NCBI RefSeq assembly: GCF_009870125.1
Contig: NC_046679.1
Coordinates: forward strand, 31,558,001 to 31,622,000
Origin: Drosophila pseudoobscura
Lineage: Eukaryota; Arthropoda; Insecta; Diptera; Drosophilidae
Reading direction: 5' to 3'
Length of the DNA: 64,000 nt
Shown: in pieces, positions 44,001-53,976 of the stretch
How the letters are laid out: every line of letters starts with the position of its first letter
How positions within the stretch are numbered: position 1 is the first letter of the stretch
Notes under the pieces: model-generated
Seen by the model: only the letters and a program-made list of their open reading frames with translations
What the model was told of the DNA's origin: nothing
Databases searched by the model: none
Translations under genes and position numbers: made by a program

Positions 44001-46037
44001 TGCCCAATACATCATCGTTTAGTACACCTGGCATTGTCTGATCATAGTCCCACAAAGAAAACCCAATTAAGTGGCCTATGGTGGTAAAAATACACGCCTA
44101 GAAGAATACATACATATGTTGTGAGAGTGTGTGGGTGGTATAGAATAGAATAGAAGATGTACATATATTGAATCCATAGTGTTGTAAGAGTATATAGTGG
44201 AGAGGAACCACTCTCCACATGCCACATGCATCATGCAACAGCTTTTCGGGCTTTAATCAACAACGAACATTACTCACACTGAGGGATTGGGGCGGGGCGC
44301 GTTCTCGAAACGAGGGTGAGGAATGGTATGGACTTAAGGTAACAGAAAATATGTGGCTTACCTGCCCAGGTTCTCGTCTTTCTTGGAATCATCCGAGTCC
44401 TTCAATTGTATCTCGACAAATTGACCCATTTCAATAAAAACGGGTGCCTATTGTTCAGGCGCAAGGAGCACGAGTATTCGAGTGGTAAAAGAATGGTAAA
44501 ATCAAAATGGAAAATAACAGAAAGGCAAACAACGGCAAAACTACTCAGGAAATTGTGGCATTGTGTGTGTGTGTGTGTGTGTGTGTCATGCAGAAAATCG
44601 ATCGAAAACAACAGCATCTACAGCTACAAAAAGCCAAGGCAACAAACGTTGGAGCAACAGGACTCCCCCACCATACGCACCTCACACCAGTAGTCCCACT
44701 TGGGATTCACATTGTTGTCGATGATCTGGGTCTTGAACTCCTGGGCGCCCACATTGATGATAGCATAGGGATCGGATTTGCCTTTGCCCAGGACACTGAT
44801 GTCCTTCTTCATCAGATCCTTGGCCTCCACCACATGAATGCGCAGAATGCCCTAGGAAAAAATGACTTTTAGTGCATTTCCTTTTGAGAGAATCCCCCTT
44901 CTGTTAGTCACCTCTGGTTCGGGCATCTTGAGGGCCACCGCGGACACCTCTTCGCTCAGGGAAATGGGCAGCTTGTTGGGCAACACCATCACAGCGCCGA
45001 TCTGCTCCACAATGATCCTTCTCAGCAGATCGCTGAGGCCCGGCATGTCCATGAAATCGATGACACCAACCAGATTGAAATCGATATTCGGATTGTTCAG
45101 AAAGAAGATCTGCAGACCACCCACCAGGGGCATCGAACGGATCAGGGGCTTCATTACGACACGCACCCAACCATGGATCTGGAAGTCCTTGATGCCGCCC
45201 TTCATGCCACCCAAATAGAAATTGATGTCGCAGTCGCTGGCATAGAAGAGATCCAGGTCCATGATGATCTCATTTCGGTCCACATTCTTGTCGTAGATCT
45301 TCACGCCCCCGATGCGGGGTGGTATGGTGCCCAGGATAATGCGATCGAAGCGAAAGCCGTTCATCTTGTAGTTCGACAGGGCCAGAGCCACATTCGGTTC
45401 GATGGTCTCCTTGACCAGCGTGCGAGTAAAATGATTGGCATTCGGCCAGACCTGTTTCAGAATCTGTAAGAAAAGGGATATCAAATATCTGTAAGCAATT
45501 TGGGTAATCGAAAGCCGCACCTTATTCAGCCATTCGCAGCGTTCTACATCGGGAAAATACACCCAGGCGGGCAGCTCATCAATTCGCGCCAGGATCACAT
45601 CCTTCTCGCAGGCCAGCGCAGAGGCCTTGGCTATGTCCCGCTTCTTCGCCGAGGTCTTGCCCAGCTGGTCGCGTGCCACGGACAGGATGACCGGCGCTAT
45701 CAGCCATGCCACCGACCAGCCCATGTATCCCACCAGATAGATGGAGCCCACAATGGCCACCTTTTTTCCAATGGTATAGAGTATGGAGAAGATGCTGTTC
45801 TCGCTGCTGCCGCTGGTGGCCACAGTTGTCGTTGCAGCCGCCGACGCTGCAGCCGCCTCCGTGGGCGTACCATTGCTGATGGGTGCGGTGGTGGCGGTGG
45901 TGGGCGTGGGCGTGGCAGCTGCTGCCACGGGCGTATCGTTCATTTTTCTGGGCTCGGCCAGGGGTACGAATGGTTCGTCTTCGGTTGGATTGGGCGGTTC
46001 TATGAAGTCAGCCAAGGGCACAGATGGGGTGTTATCG
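40772..46037 (-). CDS. Esyt2: Esyt2, extended synaptotagmin (CG6643 ortholog), 5' end missing
   Basis: An ER-plasma membrane tether that transfers glycerolipids. Minus-strand exons: 46037-45521, 45463-44912, 44851-44681, one of three alternatives (44447-44362, 44097-44000 or 42801-42716), 42473-42425, 42358-42182, 42126-41695, 41641-41138 and 40861-40772 (stop TGA). All introns are GT-AG and phases agree, giving 858 residues in the window. Order: acidic/Ala-Thr-rich start, hydrophobic ER hairpin (residues about 82-120), SMP lipid-transfer domain (about 150-356, with WPNANHFTRTLVKETIEPNV), C2A (357-480), C2B (about 485-620), linker, C2C (about 725-858). The first exon opens at an acceptor (TTTGTAG) and needs two bases from an upstream exon, so the start Met is not identified; the first internal Met is in RKMNDTP. 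The last intron contains U6 copy 3. Confidence 0.95.
40913..41019 (-). ncRNA. snRNA:U6: U6 spliceosomal snRNA, copy 3, nested in the last Esyt2 intron
   Basis: Same 107-nt RNA as the other copies, starting at 41019 and ending in a T7 terminator (plus-strand A-run 40911-40917). It sits wholly within the 276-base final intron of Esyt2 (40862-41137) and on the same strand, so Pol II must read through an active Pol III unit. The terminator lies about 50 bases before the Esyt2 acceptor. Confidence 0.98.
41042..41081 (-). promoter_or_regulatory. U6 copy 3 Pol III promoter (TATA and PSEA)
   Basis: TATATATA at 41049-41042 and PSEA AATTCCCAAGTGCCTTTTCC at 41081-41062, with offsets identical to the other two U6 genes. 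The PSEA ends about 55 bases from the Esyt2 splice donor. Confidence 0.9.
42716..42801 (-). CDS. Esyt2: Esyt2 alternative C2A exon c (86 nt)
   Basis: A phase 0 to phase 2 exon entered at GAGCACAG and left at the weak donor GTTAGG. It encodes AAVEVSQ, the hydrophobic strand HAILVLRL, the Ca2+-loop residues FDWDRTSDDES and the closing LGR. It is homologous in position and length to the exons at 44362-44447 and 44000-44097. The acceptor is unusual: the pyrimidine tract lies about 30 bases upstream and is separated from the AG by the inverted repeat GTTCG-AACGTG-CGAAC. Coding match to a C2 domain is clear; use as an exon is inferred. Confidence 0.8.
44000..44097 (-). CDS. Esyt2: Esyt2 alternative C2A exon b (98 nt)
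   Basis: A phase 0 to phase 2 exon after acceptor TTCTTCTAG, with the weak donor GTTGTA. It encodes ACIFTTIGHLIGFSLWDYD, a four-residue-longer loop (QTMPGVLN) and DDVLGR. Loop-3 aspartates are present as D-Y-D and D-D. Twelve extra bases relative to the two sister exons keep the phase. Not noticed as a standalone gene because it is only an exon; a longer open frame continues past its donor. Confidence 0.75.
44362..44447 (-). CDS. Esyt2: Esyt2 alternative C2A exon a (86 nt)
   Basis: A phase 0 to phase 2 exon after acceptor CAATAG, with a good donor, GTAAGC. It encodes APVFIEMGQFVEIQLKDSDD, then SKKDE, NLGR. It follows the constant C2A exon ending DYWCE and, like its two sister exons, supplies the second half of C2A. 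It has the strongest donor of the three and is probably the default choice (inference). Confidence 0.85.
44563..44586. repeat. (GT)n microsatellite in an Esyt2 intron
   Basis: About 12 GT units between the constant C2A exon and alternative exon a. Confidence 0.9.
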
Positions 46038-49000
46038 CTACAAAGAGAGGAAGAGAGAGAGAAGCTTTCGTTAAGTGTTTACCAGATATTTCCGATTGAA
46101 AAGCTTCCGAGAATGTGAGGCAGGCAGCTGATTCATTAGCATTTGCCGGCTAAGATGCCGCCGGCATCGAATGGCGATGATGATGATAGAGATGATGATG
46201 TCATACTGTGTTCGCCTCTGGCTAGAAATGTGATCTTGGAATGCCTCCCCAGTCGCTGTCTATACTATACATGAATCACATTTATGGAACACTCTTGCTT
46301 GTATTTTGTATCTGTATCTTTTGTTTTTGCTTTTGTTTACATAGCTTAATTTCTTTAATAGACCCTCGCATTACTCACACAACGAGTACCGAACACCGAG
46401 TGTGTGGGTGAGGCAAATTGACACAGTTTTACTAGTTTTCTGTTGGGGATACGCCACCCACCCACCCACTGGGGGGTTACCTGTTGAGTGTGAGGGGGAC
46501 ATGAAATTACTTTCATTTCATTTCACGAAAGGGTAAATGGACTTTCTCGGGAAGTTTGCTCGAAAGAAAATTAAGCTAAAAAGGAAGGATAAAGGCACCG
46601 AAGATTGAAAAATTACTGAAGATATTTTAATGGATTTAAAATAACTAATTTGAAAGACTGTTCGTTAAAGGTTTTCTTGGTGCATTCTTCATGCTGTTAT
46701 TATAATTTTTAAAAGGAAATAAATTAAGATAGTCTTGTATTTAAATGGGAATTAATGATTGCTGATGACTGAAAGATTACTGAAGATATTTTATAGGATT
46801 TTCCTGAATGTTTTCCTAAAAAATTGCTTATCCTTCAGTTAATTTTTAAAAGGAAAAATTAAGATAAAGGCCTGTAATATTTTGAGTATTACAAATACAA
46901 ACATATACATTAAATTATGATCTCATAATTTTGTTGTGTTCTTTGTTCTTTTCTCATTTAATTATTCTTCATCCATTCGATTAATTTTTAAAAGAAAAAA
47001 CTAAAATAGGCCCGTATTTAAATGGCCTTTAATATTCTTAACTTTGAGAATTACAAATATATATATATTCTCTCCCATAATTTCACTGTGTATTTATTCT
47101 TCCGCAAAAACATTTGTTTTCTCATTTAATTATACTATTTCCGTTCATTTCATTTTTATCAGGAAAAATACAAATAGTCAAGCCTTCAAGTGGCCTTTTA
47201 ATATTTTTAATTTTGGGACTAATCAAAGCCAAATAATTCTCCAGCAAATTACCATTTCTGTATTGTTTATTTTTATTTTCGTTAAATTATGTTCTCATAA
47301 TTTCTCTGTGTATTTATTCTTCCGCGCAAACATGGCCATTATTTTCCTTCTGTTTTTTTTTTCTCATTTAATTATTCAGCGCTTCGGCAGCTGTTGACTT
47401 TATTCAAATATTCCCAGAAACAATTCCTCGCCTCATGTTTGCCTGCCTTTCATTTTCCTCCTTTTGTGGGCTTTGGGGACTCATTATAATACGAGTATTG
47501 CTAGCTGTAATTTCTCCCGCGCTTGTGGCTATACATTTTAGGCCCCGACCTTGACTCGAATAATCTGCTGCCAAGCCGTAACTTTTCCAAGGGGTTTCTG
47601 TTTCCCCACTCAAAATACATTGTTTTACGCTGCTGTTTAACGCTTTGTTTGCTGTAAACAACAAAGAAAAACCAAACATTTTCACTAAGCTAAATTCTGG
47701 AAGGGCTTTTTAGCTAGGGGTGCATGAAGGGCTGGGGCAGGGGCAGGGGCAGGGGCAGGGGCAGAGTGCTCGAATTTCGAGTGTTGGCAACATTAAACTT
47801 TTAACTGTTGACAAACGCGAGGGCAATGGGGAATTTCTCTGTTCTGTGCTGCTGGGCAGCACCTGTTGAATGGAGCCCCCATCCTCCCATTCAGGCCAGG
47901 CAGCTGCCAGAGAGCCAGAGAGTGATTTCAAGTCTGGTCCAAAGCTGTCTACCTTCGACTGGAGGGAGGGGCAGGCGGCTCTTCTTATTGCCAAGAACTT
48001 GAACCGAAATACGTTGTCTTTGTACCCAGTAATCGTAGAGCAAGAGGGCATATTCTGTAAATGTATACAATATTTGGAGCCCTCGCGGACCAATAGTAAG
48101 ATTGCTATTTGGCTGGTCTCCTTTATTTTTGGTAGCCTTTTCCTTGGAGTCTCTTTAGCTGGGGTATCTTTAAGTCTGAACCACAGACTTGTAGTTCCTT
48201 AATAGGTTGTTTCTTTTTTTGTACACAGCTGAAATTTCGCTTGCCGTTCAGGTTTCTTACTGGTGACGTCGTCGTCTCCGTCGTGTATGTTGTTGATTTT
48301 GATGTTAATGCCGATTCTTTATATGAAACAAATGTACGACTGAGTGTGTGTCTGGAGCCATGTGGTTTGTATGTAATGCGCATAAATAAATGATAAATAA
48401 ATAAATATAATTTCAATTAATTGTTGCATCACCTCATCGTTGTGGCTCTTTGGTTGGGGGTGGTGGTTCGCATTCACTTGTGTAAGTTATTTATTTATGT
48501 TTTATTTTTTTGAGAGAGTAATTTATGTGCGTGCATCTGAAACAAAAATTTCGGTGCTTAATTAAACAAATCGGTTGATAAGAAGGTCAGTCAGGTAAAA
48601 GTGTTTCGTGATGGAACCCATAAATGGAATGCATAAATAAATAACAATTGATTTAAGGTTAAAAGTCACTTTTTTCTTTTAGTGTATTCTAAAATGTTCG
48701 ATTCCATTTTTTCCTTTGGCTTAAACGTTTTTCCAGCATTCCTTTCGATGTGCAATTTGTATCTTTGAACGAGAACGTCCTATATATTCTAGCCATATCT
48801 CTCTTTTGCTTGCAAAAATTCTTGTATTATAAATTCACACACGAAAACCGAAACGAACCGAAAATATATCCAACATTTGCATATACTCGAATAGAAACTG
48901 AGGGCATAGCGTATGCCCCCCCTATATTATATGTACAACGTACAAACATATACATATATAAAGCTGCCCCTATCGGAAACAAATTGGTGTATATTTTTTA

Positions 49001-50384
49001 TGAACTTCTATTTTATACACACTTTTTTAAAAACAAAACCGGATTCTGATTACACATCCAAAGCAAACGAAAAACTGTGTGTGTTTCTTACGCACCCAAA
49101 AGACAACTGAAATATTTTATGGATCTGAGGGCCACACTCAATTTATTTTCAATTTTTTTTTCAACTGTCTGTCCCGAGCGATTTTCAGCGACTTTTTATT
49201 GTGAGCGGTGTTTTCAAATTGAATTCAATTCTCACTGAGCATCATCCCATCATTCGCACCCAGAACCAGAGGCAGTTTGAGCGAAAGCTCTTCGCGCGAA
49301 AGCTCTGCTACAAAAGCCACACACAGACGCTACACACACAGTGGAGTGGCTGCCAGTGCGGATTTACAGTGGAGTGTAGGGTGATAGAGAGCTTGTTGCC
49401 GCCATGAAAGCCACAGCAGTGGGGTCTGGGCATCACTGTACAGCCTGGTTCTGGGGACCACAACAGGGACATTGTTATCATTACCAGAAATTAATTATGG
49501 AATCAAAGTCCAAATCCCACAAATGGAGAGCCAGTTGTCCCTTTGTTTGGCCCATCTTTTGTTCGACAGTGTAATGGGATTAGCATGCCTAGGTCCTGGG
49601 TCAAGCAGTGGGTAATTGTTGTTGATTCTGCTTCTTCCATGGTTGACTCACTAGCAAATGAGATGAGAATCTTTGTGTGTCGCGCAATTAGCCAGCAGTT
49701 TGAGAGCCACTGTGGGGGCTTAGGCGCCACTTTTTTGGGTAATTCTCGCACTTCCACTTCTCGGCTTCAGTCTTTTTCATAAATATCAAATGGAGGTGTA
49801 ACACATGACGTATGTGTAATAATCGTGCATTTTTAATGCTTCGAAATGGGAAATCGAAAGTTACACACAGGGGGAGTAGTGGTAGTAGTACGATTCAATG
49901 TGCCACAGAATAAGTAAGTCGACATTCCGACTGAAAGATATCCCATACGAAAAAAACAATGTAATAAATAATAAGAAACGTAACGCGGAGGAACAAAGCT
50001 GCTACAATAAAACTCAATTTATGGCCAGCCAGAACTGGGCCCTAGGCAGGATGTATGCTGAAAATTGTTTATTTGAAATTTAAAAGGAGAGAGCTATAAG
50101 AAAGAAGAACTAATTTCCTTTGACAGGGAAACATATTATTGTATGCTATTGTATCCGTGATAATTATCTTATCTATATCAGTTTTAGCAGATACACTTAG
50201 AGAAAAATGGGTTAGTAAAAAGAAACATACCTATATTTTAATAAATTATTCGGTTCTTAGATAAAAATATATTTAGATTTAATAGAATTTACTTTGATTT
50301 ATAAATAAATTTATGAAAAAACTGAAATAAATTAAAATATTATAAATATTACTAAATATAGTAAATGAATAATAAGTAAATAGA
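46038..50384 (-). other. Esyt2 upstream or leader-intron DNA; no exon recognised
   Basis: The missing Esyt2 first coding exon must lie at or beyond this interval. I looked for a minus-strand ATG followed by a donor leaving two bases and found no convincing case here. The GC-richer block at 49200-49420 contains, on the minus strand, an Inr-like GCTCAGTGAG and downstream GGACAG, and could be a promoter; this is weak. A G-rich hexamer run lies at 47734-47763. The remainder is AT-rich. Confidence 0.4.
47734..47763 (+). repeat. (GGGGCA)5, G-quadruplex-capable
   Basis: Five perfect GGGGCA units on the plus strand. Four G4 runs with two-base loops meet the simple quadruplex rule. Confidence 0.9.
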
Positions 50385-50860
50385 TACAGTAAATATTATT
50401 AGTAGGAAATATATTTAATCTTAATATGCACTTAATATGCATATAAATACAATAAATATTATTAGTAGGAAATATATTTCATCTTAATACGAATTTAATA
50501 TGTCTTTAATTTAAATTTGAAATATATTTAATTTAAATAACTTAATTACTACAATATTTAATTTACATTTGAAATATATTTAATTTAAATAACTTAATTA
50601 CTACAATATTTAATTTAAATTAAAATTAAATTAAATTTTAACTACGAAATATATTTAAATCATAATAAATAAATACAATAAATATTATTAGTAGGAAATA
50701 TATTTCATCTTAATACGAATTTAATATGTCTTTAATTTAAATTTGAAATAAATATAATTGAAATAATTTAATTATTACAATATTTAATTTAAATATAATG
50801 AAAATTTATTAAAATACTAAATATATTTAAATCAAATCTTTAATATTTGTATTATTTTTT
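50385..50860. repeat. AT-rich minisatellite-like tract
   Basis: A block with AATAAATATTATTAGTAGGA, then ATATATTTCATCTTAATACG and a TTTAATATGTCTTTAATTT tail, occurs at about 50450-50520 and again at about 50670-50745, with a partial copy at 50390-50440. A second unit (TTGAAATATATTTAATTTAA plus ATAACTTAATTACTACAATA) repeats at about 50516 and 50567. No coding content. Confidence 0.75.
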
Positions 50861-53800
50861 TTACTATTTTGCTTTATTTTCTACTATTTTTTTTTTAATC
50901 TTTTATTATTTTTTATTTAAGTGAAAACTCCTTATTATTACATTTTCCAATTGGTATGCATTTTTAAATTAAAGTGTAGGTATTAAAATGATTGTAGTCC
51001 CTTTTCTCTGGTTTTGTGGGTAGATAATGTTCATATATTGACCGTTCAACTGCCAAGCCTAATAACTTACAAATTATGGTAATGTACCCTAATGTTTGAG
51101 TGTTTTTATGAGGGTACAAATGCAAAAACTTTCCCTTCGTGGGCATAACACTTTAAGCTGTTAACTTTTTATACTTTCACTCGTCCTTTTAGTAGTATTA
51201 ACACCAATGGAATGCGGGTATATCCCCCTGCACTTGACGTGTCTCCCTGTATGAAAAGAGCAAATCAAAAGCAAACAAGCCTTTACCAGAAAAAAAAAGA
51301 GTATCTTGCACATGGCCTTCAACACACACTCAACACTTAAACCACCTGCACACATATACTATATACATACACAGACATTGTCTGGCAGCAGGACAGGCAT
51401 GGAGCTTCACAGAAGGACGTGCAGCGTGCGTTGACGTTGACGTTGCCGTTACCGCCGCCAGGCAAATGCAGCCAAGGGTTCTCGGATGCGGGTCCTTGTC
51501 AATTATCCGCATCCGTGGCTTATCCTCTGTTGGCTGTTCTCTGGATCAGCGGAAACACAGTCTCAATTGTTAATGACAACATTGTAAGCCTCGGGGAAAT
51601 TTGTGAACTCGCTTGTGCATGTCGTCGGACATCCTTTTTTGGGTGTCTTGTCTCCTTGGCGTCTTCAGTTAATTGCTCTATAAATATTTTATTTGACCAA
51701 CTTTGATTTTACTTTGGCATTATGTGCTACCTGCTGCAGGGTTTGGAACTCTGAACCCTCCTATGGCCCTACCTAACTGTGACAATTTCCAGCCCATCAA
51801 CGACGACGGCGCCTTGGTTTTATTGAGCGAACAAAATATACAAATTGGAAATTTTTCTTTCTGTTTAGTTTTTTCGTAGCATCATTGGGTGTTGCAAGAA
51901 AATTGCGTCATACTCGCCTTTGATTTATGGAGCATGTCGTAGGAAAGGCAAGGAAAGGGGGGTTGGGGGATTAAAACCTGAGACCCAACGAAGGTATAGC
52001 AGATGTGGAGCAGCAGGGCACTGAAGAGGCATCATTGATTGCAGGCAAACGGGCTTTAGATACATTCAAAGAGCAGCAAATGAGGCCAGAATTGAATTAA
52101 ATTCAATGGGTAATTCAAGTTCTTTCTGCTCTGTAATGCAATTAGACATTCTTGAGCAATTGGTTTGATTTTAAGATAGGCGTGTGATTGATTTCAAGAT
52201 GTGAAAGGGAAAGGTTACAGAGTCACATCTCAAAGAGGATTAAATACACTATTAATTAAGAAATAGAAAAAACAGCCAGCCCTGAAGCACGCAAGGGGAG
52301 CCTCTACTTTAGTTTGCTTTCAGAGCCATATCTGGCTGGGACATCTTTAATTTTCTCGTAAATTTTAATCACTTGGCTGAATCACAGCTGAGCGCACGTT
52401 TCAGCCATTTCAATGTTTAGGCAAGAATGTCTGGCGACTCCCCAAAGACCTTAAAAGAAACCTGCTCGGTTCTGACATGTTAAAAGGTTGCTTTTTGCAC
52501 ACTTTTTGGCTCAAAGACTGTTATACATATGCAGATGATGTTAAACGTAAAATGGCTGCAGGGATACATATAAAATGACTGAAATAGAAGCCTCCACAGG
52601 CCTCCACACTAGAGTGCAAATGAAAGTTTTTCCATTAAGTTATTCCTCCCATAGCCTCAGTGCCATTATTGGGCTTTGATATCAGGCCAAAGCCAAACCG
52701 TACTACCTACTGACCATAAGTACGATACTAATGGAATGGAGTGGAATGTCTCTGGCCTTATGAATTATACACAAGTTGGACGGCACGCATCTTTTTTTCT
52801 TGTGTTGTGTTTGGTTATTGCCCCTGAAATGCCGACAATTCTCACCACAAAAATACCGAAATAGGGTAACACGCACGGAAATCGTTGATTGATGCAGTCA
52901 AAAACGAGGGGGAACGTTGTGAGTTGCTGCGTACACCGCAACTCTACATTTATACCCGATACTTAGTCAGTATGGCTTTCCTCGGCAGACGCCGACAAAG
53001 AGTGCGTGCGAGGGAGACAGAAAATCAGTCTGAGCGTGACGTCGGGCGCTGCGTAGCCATTGCAAATTGATTTGTTTCCTTTCGCTATAAAAATGATCTG
53101 ATCTGATCCAGATTCAGCAATCTGATAGATATGGTCGTTATCTATGATTCTGCGTTTTTAGTTTTCTCAAATCTGCAATATTGTGGATGCAACAGATTTT
53201 CGTTCTTTGTGTGGGCGGAAGGAGGTGGGGCGAAATTTTGAGATATACGTTTTATAGTGAGATCTAACAGAAGTGCGGATACCAAATTTGGTTACTCTAG
53301 CCTTAATAGTCTCTGAGATTTATGAATATCCACAGATTTGCATTCTTTGCAGGGGCGGAAGGGGGTGTGGCGAAATTTTGAAACAAACTCGTCTCGGTCC
53401 GATATATTAGGAGTGTGGATACCAAATTTGGTTGCTCTAGCTTTTATAGTCTCTGAGATCTAGGCGCTAATGTTTTACTCTAAGCAAAGCCGCCTATGCT
53501 ACGTGTGTGTTAGAGAGAGACAGGGCGAGAAAAAATGAAATTGTTTTCTTGATGCTGGCTATAATAATAATACGATCCAATTCAGATTCTGCAGTCTATA
53601 AGATATGGTCATTCTCTACGATTCTGCGTTTTTGGTTTTATCTTATCTTTAAAATTGTGGATGCCACAGATTTTCGCCTTTTGTGGGGGCGGAAGTGGGC
53701 GGGGCAAAGTTTTGAGATATTTTTGTAGCAGTGACATATCACAGAAGTCTGGATCCAAAACATCGTTGCTCTGGCTCTTATAGTCTTTGAGCATTAGGCG

Positions 53801-53976
53801 CTGAAGGGGACGGACAGACGGACAGACAGACATGGCTCAATCGACTCGGCTATTGATGCTGATCAAGAATATATATACTTTATGGGGTCGGAAACGATTC
53901 CTTCTGGACGTTACACACATCCACTTTTACCACAAATCTAATATACCCCAATACTCATTTTGAGTATCGGGTATAA
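50861..53976. repeat. 3.1-kb direct duplication, copy 1
   Basis: Near-identical in order and sequence to 56608-59748. Shared landmarks include GTAGGTATTAAAATGATTGT, GAATGCGGGTATATCCCCCT, CATTGTCTGGCAGCAGGACA, CTTAAAAGAAACCTGCTCGG and the DINE-1-like element at the right end. Private features of this copy are about 18 extra bases near 51515-51533, absence of a block present near 57495-57515, and 12 extra bases at about 52852-52863. The open frames in it show no recognisable product. Confidence 0.9.
52864..53976 (+). mobile_element. DINE-1/Helentron-like non-autonomous element, copy 1
   Basis: It starts at GGGTAACACGC and ends GAGTATCGGGTATAA. It carries the features I associate with Drosophila DINE-1/INE-1 elements: ATACCCGATACT words near the ends, GGGGCGGAAG blocks, a GACGGACAGACGGACAGACA run at about 53810-53830, and CTTTATGGGGTCGGAAACGA. 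Inside, a module of about 130-150 bp (GCGGAAGGGGGTG, then TACCAAATTTGGTT, CTCTAG and ATAGTCTCTGAG) repeats about three times. There is no protein-coding capacity. The name is from memory; an obscura-group Helitron (ISY-like) is an alternative. Confidence 0.6.

Noticed and set aside
45464..45520. In-frame 19-residue insertion in the Esyt2 SMP domain
   Set aside because: It is a 57-base GT-AG intron that happens to be open; removing it restores the conserved WLNK-ILKQVWPN junction.
46115..46190. Minus-strand ATG with a Thr/Ser-rich start (MTSSSLSSSSPFD) as the missing first Esyt2 exon
   Set aside because: It hits a stop soon after and contains no GT donor that would leave the two bases needed by the exon at 46037.
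46480..46520. Minus-strand donor GTAACC after an ATG-containing stretch as Esyt2 exon 1
   Set aside because: None of the three nearby ATGs gives the required phase without a stop.
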